DNA of 64,000 nt from NCBI GenBank assembly GCA_022578605.1, contig MU394062.1:124001-188000 (forward strand), written 5' to 3'. The position numbers and the translations under genes are program-made. The notes under the pieces are model-generated. The model saw only the letters and a program-made list of their open reading frames with translations. It did not search any database and was not told where the DNA came from. This stretch comes from Camillea tinctor. Its lineage: Eukaryota > Ascomycota > Sordariomycetes > Xylariales > Xylariaceae. Of the stretch, positions 49,177-58,424 are shown piece after piece; the stretch's first letter is position 1, and every line of letters starts with the position of its first letter.

Positions 49177-50329
49177 ATGCACATAGAACAGCACATGCAA
49201 TGCCTTGTAGGCGATGGCATCGGCCAGTACCGTCTTGATGACAATTTCAAGATCCCAAAATGTCGGCCAGGCACAATCTTGTGCAAAGTTCGCGCCGTAG
49301 CGCTCAACCCGGTAGACGCCAAGATGGCTGACTACTCGGCGAACCCTGGTGCACTTGGGGGTAACGATTTTGCGGGAGATGTAGTGGAGGTTGGCGAGCA
49401 GGTCACTAACGGCATCAAGGTTGACGACCGAGTATTTGCCATGGTCTTTGGGCTCAACCCCTCTGACAAGTCCAGTGGTGCGTTCGGCGAGTATGCTCTA
49501 GCCACTGCTGATCTTGCCTGTAAGATCCCAGATTGGCTCTCCTATGAAGAAGCTTCGTCAATGGGTATCAGTATTGGTACTGCCGGTGCTGCTCTGTTTC
49601 AGATGCTCTTACAGCTTCCTTTGCCGGGACTTGAGGACCGCGAGAACCGGATGAAAGATCAGAACTGCCACGTGTTGGTTTCTGGAGGAGCTACAGCTAC
49701 GGGAACTATTGCAATCCAGCTGCTAAAATGGTAAGACGGTCATAGCAGGCTATAGAATTTCCAGTTTTCACGGCGTACATTAGCTAACTGAATTCACAAG
49801 GGCCGGGTTCGTCCCCATAGCGACTTGCTCGCCGGCTAACGCAGATCTTGTCAGATCACGAGGTGCAGAAAAGACCTTCGACTACCACTCTCCAGGTTGC
49901 GGTGCCGAAATACGCTCTTGGACCAACAACTCGCTTGCTTACGTCCTTGACTGCATCTCAAGTGCATCAACCATGACAATGTGCTACGAAGCCATTGGAT
50001 CGAGCGGTGGCAGATATGTCGCGTTGGATCCTTTTCCCACCGCGGTGCAATACACGCGACGTGATGTGAAAGCCGACTGGCTTATGGTCTACACACTGTT
50101 CGGAGACCCGGTAAAGCTGGCTGGGGCGTACGGACGACCACAAATCCCGGAGAATCGCGAGTTTGCCGCCAGTTTGTTCTCTCTCGCCCAGAGGCTCATT
50201 GACAATCGAATGCTGAAGAACCATCCGATATATAACCGCCCTGGCAAGCTGCAGGATCTCGTCCAAGGCATCGAGGAGCTGCGTATGGGTAGAGTGACGG
50301 CCCAGAAGCTCGTCTACACGTTGGTATGA
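49177..50329 (+). CDS. Trans-acting enoyl reductase (LovC-like)
   Basis: Medium-chain dehydrogenase/reductase that works in trans on an iterative PKS lacking its own ER, as LovC does for LovB. Two exons: 49177-49730 and 49801-50329; 360 residues, typical for the family. Visible: N-terminal GroES-like fold with VRAVALNPVDAKMADY and GALGGNDFAGDVVEVGEQV, SSGAFGEYALA, then the Rossmann part with LVSGGATATGTIAIQLLKWAG (NADPH loop), SRGAEKTFDYHSP and YVLDCISSAST. No zinc-binding cysteines, as expected for LovC-type reductases. Divergent from the PKS with 717 bases between starts. Start chosen at MHIEQHMQC because upstream in-frame sequence shows no homology. Confidence 0.93.
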
Positions 50330-51070
50330 TAGTAGCGGCAATCTGAATACTCATCGCGGTTGCTAGATATCATGCGACGTGATATCCTCTTTCCCTCAGG
50401 GACGAGGGGGAGTTATGTACCTTAATTAGCGTTACTAGGAAGGGGCTCCGAGATGTCATCTACAACTCTAGAAAATATAGGCTCTACTTAATATTAGGTT
50501 GTTTCTCTCTAACCGCGCGCAAGACAGTTCAATCGCGGTATACTATTTCGTAGTGACAGACGTACGTTGCGGTTTTCTGATACTAGAACTAACTTTCTAT
50601 GTGTATTGTCTCATATATAAAGGACTAGACCCTGTACCATCTATAACCAGTTGATCATGGTGCTAGCTTTCCAGAGGGATCTTGGGTCCCTCCAAGCATC
50701 AGCGACGAGTATCATCCCTAACTATAGCCTCTAAGTATTAATGAGATATTAACTTCAATATAAGCCGTAAGATCAGTCATGCTGGTGTCACGGACTATAT
50801 ATATGAGCTAATAGCCAAAAGCTATTAGCATTTGCTTTTTAGCTTTACAGCTGCTTATATAGGCCTGATGGGATAGGTCATTTTCACCCCCCATCCTGTT
50901 GCGCGGAAAAAGCTTCACGCTCACAGGCACTTGTCAAATGGCCTCTGGTTGGAAAATGAGATATACGATAACTAAGCTAGGTCTAGCCTAGCATACTTTT
51001 CCGACGTAGTAGCAATATACAATTCGTGATGATGGTTGGTGGTTGTGGTGAATGATCTATCTCGGAGAGA
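50330..51070. other. Intergenic region after the trans-ER
   Basis: No gene. Contains a perfect hairpin GCTAATAGC (50807-50815) and GCTATTAGC (50821-50829) with a 5-base loop, about 480 bases after the trans-ER stop, too far to be a simple transcript end. A+T-rich otherwise. Confidence 0.45.
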
Positions 51071-51194
51071 TGTTACAACAACGTATTGGGCAACGCCGTT
51101 ATACCATGAGGCCAAAAGGTTCTCCCAATGACCAAGTGGTCATTGGATCCCAATTCCATATTATATAGTTACTCACCAATCCTGGGACGTAACA
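51071..51194 (+). mobile_element. Solo LTR-like element, copy B
   Basis: A 124-bp sequence bounded by TGTTAC and GTAACA and flanked by a perfect 5-bp direct duplication AGAGA (51066-51070 and 51195-51199), the expected target-site duplication of an LTR retrotransposon. It is related to copy A at 17515-17645 over most of its length, in the same orientation. No internal element genes. Confidence 0.75.
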
Positions 51195-51462
51195 AGAGAG
51201 TCGAGAGACTCAGAGAGTGGATGATGTTGTGGTAAGGTAGCTCTATAGGGTATGTAGCAGATATCTTTTGCCCCAAGGTGGTGATTGATAGAACCCTAAT
51301 TTGTGATATACGTACCTAGGTAGGTTAGTGTTTCGCAAATCTGTGGAAAGTCTAGGTGGTTTCCATAATATTAAATCGAATTTACTCCTCAGGAAATACT
51401 ACAGCATTGAGATAAATGAGCTGTAATTTGCTAAGTTCAACATTGGTTACAACAGGACTATC

Positions 51463-51647
51463 GTATGGAGCTGCCACCAATATAATATAAAAGACTATAC
51501 TAGTTAATGCGCGCGCTTTTAAGAATCATAAAGTAAAGCTTTATAATAAAGTATATAAAAGGCTTCTTTTTTATTTTTAAAAGCGTTATTAAGCATACTA
51601 TTTAATTTACTTTTTTCCTTACTTTATATTATTGCTTATTATCATGA
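51463..51647. repeat. Hairpin-forming dispersed repeat, copy B (RIP-like)
   Basis: Second copy of the 15514-15697 element, same orientation. Outer segments are nearly identical, but the inside is A+T-enriched. Over 31 aligned bases (15563-15593 against 51512-51542) I count 14 differences: 12 are C-to-T or G-to-A relative to copy A and 2 the reverse, the bias expected of RIP. The hairpin core is still perfectly paired: CGCTTTTAA at 51514-51522 with TTAAAAGCG at 51577-51585. Confidence 0.75.
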
Positions 51648-51959
51648 TATATCGTTACTTAAATGGGAGGCCCAAATGCAAGCTACCACGAACTAAAGCA
51701 TTCTATGCGGTTAAATAACATTTTCCCAAAATCAAGTCAACACTGAAGTCGGAATAGAGTTAAAGGCGGAACCAAAAACAAAAGGGATTATTTTCTATGC
51801 GTACGGGCTAATGATAATTATTAGAACATGAGTTTAGACCTAGCCACCAGAAACCCCGGCAGAATCGGCTGCCCACGAACAGTAAATTGGGAAATTGGGA
51901 CGATATCAAATTCAATCCTCGCTGAACCTATCCTCACCACCCCCCCCCCCCCTGAGAGT

Positions 51960-53018
51960 TCAGAGATACGGCTCAACCTGTTTTTCGTTCCACTCCCAGA
52001 ACTCCTTAGCAATGCCGCTACCGCCCTCAGACTTCCTCTTTGTGGCTTCGTATAGGTCTTTGCGGCTTCTCATAAAGCGCCCCCATGGCACAACCCATCC
52101 CCCTGTGTTCTCCATTGTGACTTCAGGTGACAGTCCAGCAAACAGTTCCGTATACGCACCTTTAATAGGTGGGTGCAGGAAAAACCACTTAAGGATTTTG
52201 CCCACCACGTATGGCTGGTTGCGCCAAAGCTCCGAATCAAGATTACCTGGATTCACCGTGATACTGAGGATCCCATCAGCCTTGTGTCTTCTGGCGTACT
52301 CGGCCCCCTGTAAGTAGTTTCCAGCCTTGCTGATACAATACTTTGGAAACCAGCCGAGATCTTTGTGGTAGTCGAGGTTGTCCATTGGAACGCCGCCTTT
52401 GGGGGACATGGGGAGTTCTCCAGCCGAGGAGCCAACCCAGACGACGCGGACGAGACCGGAGGGCTCTGCTTTCGCAGTGGCCGCCAGGACGGGTGTGAGG
52501 AGTTTGGTGAACATAAAAGTACCGACGTTATTCACGCCAAGCTGTAGTTCGTAGCCTTGGACGGTCTTTGAGCCAGGAGCCGGCTTCATAACACCGGCAT
52601 TATTGAATAGAACATGAAGCTTGTTTTCTCTCTCGAGAAACTTTTGCGCTGACGCTTTGATAGTACTCAGGTCTGCCAAGTCAAGCTTAATGAAGACTAA
52701 ATCACCAGAAGAGCCCGGCTCTGCTCGCCGGATATCATTCATAGCGTCAAGTGCTTTGGCTTCTGAGCGGGCAGCGATGTACACCTTGGCATGTTTAGAG
52801 TACAGCATCTGAGCTAACTCCTTCCCAAGTCCGGTGTTCGCGCCGGTGATCAGGTATACCTGCTTGCAATGTTAATAAATGGCTAGGGGTACGCAAGCTG
52901 TAAAGAGTATTATATGTGCGCCTACCTTCCCACGCAACTGCGGCAAATCCTTCTCCGTGAACCCCGGCTTCGGCGGGAAAGCTTGCGATAACTGATCCAT
53001 CATGCTTGGACCAGACAT
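51960..53018 (-). CDS. Short-chain dehydrogenase/reductase
   Basis: NAD(P)-dependent SDR of the retinol-dehydrogenase-like group; likely oxidises an alcohol or reduces a carbonyl in the pathway. Two exons: 52926-53018 and 51960-52859; 330 residues. Visible: cofactor loop TGANTGLGKE just after the exon join (GKVYLITGANTG), the RSEAKA segment after strand 2, LFNNAGVM, GVNNVGTFMFT, catalytic Ser in VWVGSSAGELP and Y-C-I-S-K (YxxxK) in WFPKYCISKAGN, then VNPGNLDSELWR. All catalytic residues present. Divergent from the GMC oxidoreductase. Start chosen at MSGPSMMDQ; the longer upstream frame lacks homology. Confidence 0.9.
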
Positions 53019-54073
53019 GGTCGAAATCGGCGACACACCCCGGGAAAATCTAGGTAAAGATCGAGTTACTTGGTAGAGAGACAAGTTACAATGCAAAATA
53101 CGGTAGCACCCAGTACTTCGTCCAGACAAAGAAAGATAGCTATATGCACATAATAGGCGCGACATATCTACGTTCGAAATGCTCAGGTAGTCAGGGTCAA
53201 ACCACTTTTCTATTGTACCTACAGTCGGGCTTCGGTGGAAATACATATTGACTATTGACTGCAAGGGATGAAAACTGCGGACCAACAATCGGCCGCCTCT
53301 GCCCGGATTGGCGCTGACTGCACGAAACAAGCCGACCGCCGACCTAATCCGCCGACTACAAAGGAACGGGATGAAACATCACGTAATATCTGTAATTGGT
53401 CATTTCCGATACCAGGGATTCATTTGGACTACTGCAATAGCTGGTAACTCGGACTTAGTGATATGGAATAACCCAGAGCCAGAGCCTCCAGATCCATGGA
53501 TCCATGGATCAACGTCTTCGAGCCACTCGGTGAGTATCAAAGCTGGGTTAACTGAGCCTCAACTGAATCGAAAGATGTAGCTATTATTAGAAATTTTGAA
53601 CATATCGCCGACTATCTGTTCCTGGCTTCAGGCGGACTACCGCCTTGGGCTACTCAGCTGGTTCTAAATCGAGTAACTATGGTCCCATCACCCTTCGTCT
53701 ACCTCTAGCCCCAGTATCGTTACGGCTGAGAACTCGTCATCCAACAGTGATCATGGCTCCTTCAAGACACGGGTAACTGGAACTATCATCTAAGCTGTGA
53801 ACTTGTGGTGTGAGTTTATGGGATTAGTGTATCGGCGTGGCTCCGTTTCTGTTCATGTTGAGAATATATTTCATTTAAAAGAAACCCGTTGCACTTCACA
53901 AGATGCTCTTCGTGGGAATGTCCAACGATAGGTCGGCACGGTTCATGCCTCATATCTTGTAAACCACTTTGCATTGCTTCTGCATATTGCGGCTCTCGAA
54001 TACCCTCATTTTATATTAAAGTCACACGTGCATGCATGTGCATGTGCATGCAGCCATTCTCTAAACTATCACA
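53019..54073. promoter_or_regulatory. Divergent promoter of SDR and GMC oxidoreductase
   Basis: 1.05 kb between divergent starts. Contains a direct repeat CCGCCGAC at 53336-53343 and 53349-53356 with a 5-base spacer, about 320 bases upstream of the SDR start: a plausible zinc-cluster binding site, not shown. A CATGCATGTGCATGTGCATG-type alternating stretch lies at about 54030-54050, just upstream of the GMC start. No gene. Confidence 0.45.
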
Positions 54074-55956
54074 ATGATCTCCAAATGGCATAAGGCCCTT
54101 CCAGGCACACTGCTTCTTAGCTTGGTGCTGCCGTCGTCATCTTCGTGGGTCGGGGAACGTGCCGATGCCACCTACGACTACGTCATTGTCGGGGGAGGAA
54201 CTGCAGGACTGACCTTGGCGGCGAGGTTGTCTGAGGACAATGTTACAACGGTTGCGGTCATTGAAGCGGGCACCTACTATCAAATAAGCAACCCTTTGCT
54301 CTCCCAGACACCAGCCGGCGACATCTTCTGGACCGGTACCTCTCCGTTAGATGTCAATCCGGCAGTCGACTGGGACTTCATAACCACTGCACAAGCCGGG
54401 GCAAACAACAGAGAGCTACATTATGCACGTGGAAAGTGCTTGGGCGGCTCGTGAGTTGTTTCTTCTTACCTGAACTACTCTGCTTGATGACTAAACATTA
54501 TAACAGTTCTGGGAGAAACTTGATGATATACCAACGTCCAGACACAGGCTCGCTCCAAGAATGGGCAGACCAGGTCGATGACCAGTCCTACACATGGGAT
54601 AACTTCCAACCATATTTCAAAAAGAGCATCACCTTTACACCTCCAGGATCTACCAGATTCCAGAATGCCACAACAAGCTACGATGCTGCCGCCTTTGCTT
54701 CATCCGGTGGTCCACTGCATGTTTCGTATGCCAACTACGTAAATTCCTTTTCTACCTGGCTAGGATCCGCGTTTAATGAAATCGGGATTAACGACACGAC
54801 CGACTTCAATAGCGGCAGCTTGATGGGATCTCAATATTGTACAAGCACTATCGATCCCACAACGGCATTCCGGAGCTCCTCTCAAACAGCGTTCCTCGAG
54901 GCATCTCAAGCCCGGCCCAATCTAAAAGTCTTCTATTTGACTTTAGCTAAAAAGATCATTTTCGATGATAGCAAGACCGCTGTCGGTGTCCAAGTTGGTT
55001 CAGGTGACACCCTATACGCTAAAAAGGAGGTCATTTTGTCAGCCGGAGCGTTCCAATCTCCCCAGCTCTTGATGGTCTCCGGTGTTGGACCTGCCGATGT
55101 ACTCCAAGATCTCGGAATCGATGTTGTCGCAGACCGGCCAGGTGTAGGACAGAACATGACCGACCACATTATGTTCGGTCCTTCGTACCGTGTCGACGTG
55201 CAGACAACCGGGTCCGTGCTACAAGATCCGGCCGCTCTGTATAACGAAATTGTTAACAACTACTTCACTAAGGCCCAGGGTATTCTAACAAATCCCATCG
55301 TGGACTGGCTTGCTTGGGAAAAAGCGCCGAGGGACCTCATTTCAAACTCCTCAGTTGGCGTTCTCTCGAAATATCCCGAGTCGTGGCCCGATATCGAATA
55401 TCTCACATTGCCCGCCTACTTCGGCAATGGGGCCGGTGTGCTCGTTAATCCGGATGCGCCGACCGATGGCTATAACTACGCGACCGTCGTCGCCTCGCTT
55501 GTCTCCCCGAACTCGCGCGGGAACGTCACCATCACGTCGGCAGACGCCTCAGACGCCGCTATCATCAACCCTAACTGGCTCACCAACCCCGTCGACCAAG
55601 ACGTTGCCGTCGCCGCCTTCAAGCGGCTCCGAGGCGCCTTCGCTTCCAGCGCGATGCAACCTGTCCTTGCTGATCCCACCGAGTACTATCCCGGACCAGC
55701 GGTACAAACCGATGAGCAAATCCTGAACTTTGTCAGGGATAACCTGGTACCTATCTACCACGCCTCTACCACGTGCAGAATGGGAAGGAAAGATGACCCC
55801 AATGCCGTCGTCGACTCCACTGCTAAGGTTTTGGGTGTCTCCGGTCTGCGTGTTGTAGACGCTAGTTCATTCGCGTTGTTGCCCCCGGGACACCCGCAGA
55901 GCACCGTATATGCCCTTGCCGAGAAAATAGCCGACGATATAATTAACGGCGTCTAA
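54074..55956 (+). CDS. GMC-family FAD oxidoreductase, secreted type
   Basis: Flavin-dependent oxidase/dehydrogenase of the glucose-methanol-choline family (aryl-alcohol or glucose oxidase-like); oxidises an alcohol, typically to an aldehyde or ketone, making H2O2 if an oxidase. Two exons: 54074-54450 and 54507-55956; 608 residues. An N-terminal signal peptide is likely (ALPGTLLLSLVLPSSSSW). ADP-binding loop DYVIVGGGTAGLTLAARL with VAVIEAG, the GMC signature 1 region around ARGKCLGGSSGRN, and signature 2 in ILSAGAFQSPQLLMVSGVG. The catalytic His pair lies near YHASTTCRMG and PPGHPQSTVYALAE. Several N-x-S/T sites fit secretion. In signature 1 the usual SSAINGM is S-S-G-R-N-L-M, a variant. Oxidative tailoring or a role outside the cell are both possible. 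Confidence 0.9.
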
Positions 55957-56937
55957 GTTGTATTATACTTGGTCCTATGGCATGAACAGGTGTAAGATGA
56001 CGGCGTTGAATTGTGAAACCTGAAGAAGCTTGCATGCTTTTCTCTTTTGTTTTCTCTTCTCTTATCCCTTTTGCTATTCTCTTATTTTCTCTTGTTTACT
56101 TTCATATATCCATCTCGTGCCATGGGCAATGTCAGGGGGGGGCAACGCCCCTGGTCCGTGCACATAAAGGGGTGCCGCTTGTACATTGAATTGTAGTAGA
56201 TAGAATTCTTCAATTTGCCTGAGGAGGAATCCTTTCCTCTCCAGTGCAACAACAACATAAAATATTTGTTTTCAACATTATCTTTTGTTTTCTGCTCAAT
56301 TATGTTTATTTCATCTCAGGTTAAAATATTAGCAATTTGCGCACAATGCGTCTTATTGCCATAAAATGTAAAAACCCTCAATAGCTTGAAATAGATAAGT
56401 CGGTTATAGGCTTTTTGCGACACTACCTAAAGCAATTGTGAGAGTTGAACAAAAAGGATGATCGTGAAGTTCAAAATCGTTGAGATCGGTTGACAGGCCT
56501 GTGTCAATATAGATTGGTCTGAGTTATCGAGTAGAACGAAGGTGTTTTTTTGTTTCTAAATGTCATACTATTCCAACTAACTTTTTCTTGACCCCTGAAA
56601 CAACCCACTATTGAATCATTGTCCCAGGTACTGAAAATTTTTGAGAGCCCAAGTAAGTGTGATTGTTTGCTTTCTGGTGGTAATAGCTGGTCTGGTTAGC
56701 ATCTAGCGGGATCGTTACCATTGATGCTGGGATTAGGCAGCTTGGCAACAGTTGCCCTCTAACTAGATATCTTACAGTGTGTCTATGTAGGGATCAATGA
56801 ATATATACATGCTCGCTGTATCCCAAATATTGCTTGGAATGTCAGGAATCAATCACTATAAAGACTTACTGCTACTTACTCGCGGCCTCCCTATCATTGT
56901 ATAGCCAACCCTTCTGATGCTAGGAATTAATCGAAAT
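55957..56937. other. Convergent intergenic region
   Basis: About 1 kb between the stops of the oxidoreductase and the regulator. Pyrimidine-rich at the start (56035-56105, TCTTTT/TCTCTT repeats), then A+T-rich. No gene seen. Confidence 0.5.
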
Positions 56938-58424
56938 TTAAACATGATTGGAGCTTTTAATAAGCTTTTTGATATCTCTTATACGCTCCTGTAGCCTGCC
57001 GTGACGTCTTCCCGTCGCGTCTGCGATCCCCAACGCAGCCCTGAAGCTACTGTTCATGTCCCCAACCGTGTCGGGACTCAATGCCCTACTCTCACTGGCT
57101 ACTAGCCCATTTTTGAACGCCTGGGGGTTACCACCAGGTGGAGATTGGGGTAATGACGACGATGACGACGACGACAAATCTGATGATGTTATGTAGGTGA
57201 TGGTGGTACGGGACGTGCCGCGTGTTTCTTCCACTGAACTGTCGAATGCTTTTTCGAGCCCCGGCGCAGGATCCTGGATCAACGGGTTCACTGCACGGTC
57301 TAGCCGATCTATTAGGTGCACGATCAGTTCCGTCAACATGACGGATTCCGCCACTGGCGATGTCATCATGTTGCTTCGTCTCCCAGGTGGGGACATGTTT
57401 TGTTCATGTAACATCTGTAAGTGTGCGAGTATTGACGAACAGATGATGTCGAAGGCACTCAGTAGCCGCTGGTAGCTGGCGAGAACTAGGAAAAACAGAC
57501 CTGCGTCGGCCTCTCCCGTATCCGCGGAAATGTCCAGACAGGCCGCAATTGGACCAAATGGAGTCACGCGGTTGTTGTCAACATAATCTGATTTGTATTT
57601 CTTGCATTCTTCCAACGTGTTGATCAAGGCGCTGCTATGCTCGAATATTTCTTTTACATGGGGTGAAGATACAGTCAAGGGCATCTCGTGCAACCCCGAG
57701 ATTGCGCGAGCAGAACGGAATACGCTAACATTCAAGCTGGCCAACCGCTCAATGTGAGTCTCGATAGGATCAGATGACGAATTGCCTGAGATATGGCCTT
57801 GTTGGGCGCACTCTGTGGAATGGTGCGGGGACGCGGCAACCCTAGGCGGGGACAGGCTATCCAAGTAGGGCGAGACTTCAATGTCGTTGAATCCGTACTG
57901 TAATGCCGTCTTCTCCCGGGTTGATGCGTTGGCCGAAGTAGGGAGGATCGATGTCTCGTGGGGTATATTTCCATCGATATTCATATCATCTGGTATACTC
58001 AGTTGGCTCCATGGCCCGGGTCTATGCCATATAGAGCTCAGGATAGAATCCGCTGATTCAAAGGACAGGTAACGGTCGAAATTCTGAGGTACCTCGCCGC
58101 CTTCTGGTGGATTGGGAGGAGGTCTGTTCAAAGGGGGGCGCCCAGGTCGTTGTCGGTCTGCAGTATCAAGCGGACGTCAGCAAACATCAGTAAACCCAAC
58201 CAGTAATTGTTTGGAGTGCCTTTCTCAGCATAGGTGATCAACTCACAACTATAAAAACATGTTACCCCCGCCCTCGTGCAACGAATACAAGGTCGCGATT
58301 CATCCTGGGCTTCGTCAAGAGATTCATCACGAACACATCGTACCTTCTGGCCATGACAGCGGTCACAAGACTGTCGCTGGCGGGATATAGCCACTGAGGG
58401 CGCCGGTTCGGCAAGACTCGACAT
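56938..58424 (-). CDS. Zn2Cys6 transcription factor, AflR-type
   Basis: Nuclear DNA-binding regulator, probably the pathway-specific activator of the cluster. Two exons: 58247-58424 and 56938-58157; 465 residues. Binuclear zinc cluster with Cys20, 23, 30, 46, 49 and 56 (SCDRCHGQKVRC ... CIRCTRAGVTC). The loop between Cys30 and Cys46 is 15 residues and acidic, longer than usual for this family. Right after the cluster comes a basic QRPGRPP linker, and the C-terminal part (LVLASYQRLLSAFDIICSSI and the following helices) resembles the aflatoxin-regulatory-protein domain. Ser-rich tract SSSSSS at the GAC-repeat on the + strand (57150-57175). AflR proteins bind TCG-N5-CGA; I did not find an obvious repeated copy in the promoters here. 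Confidence 0.9.
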
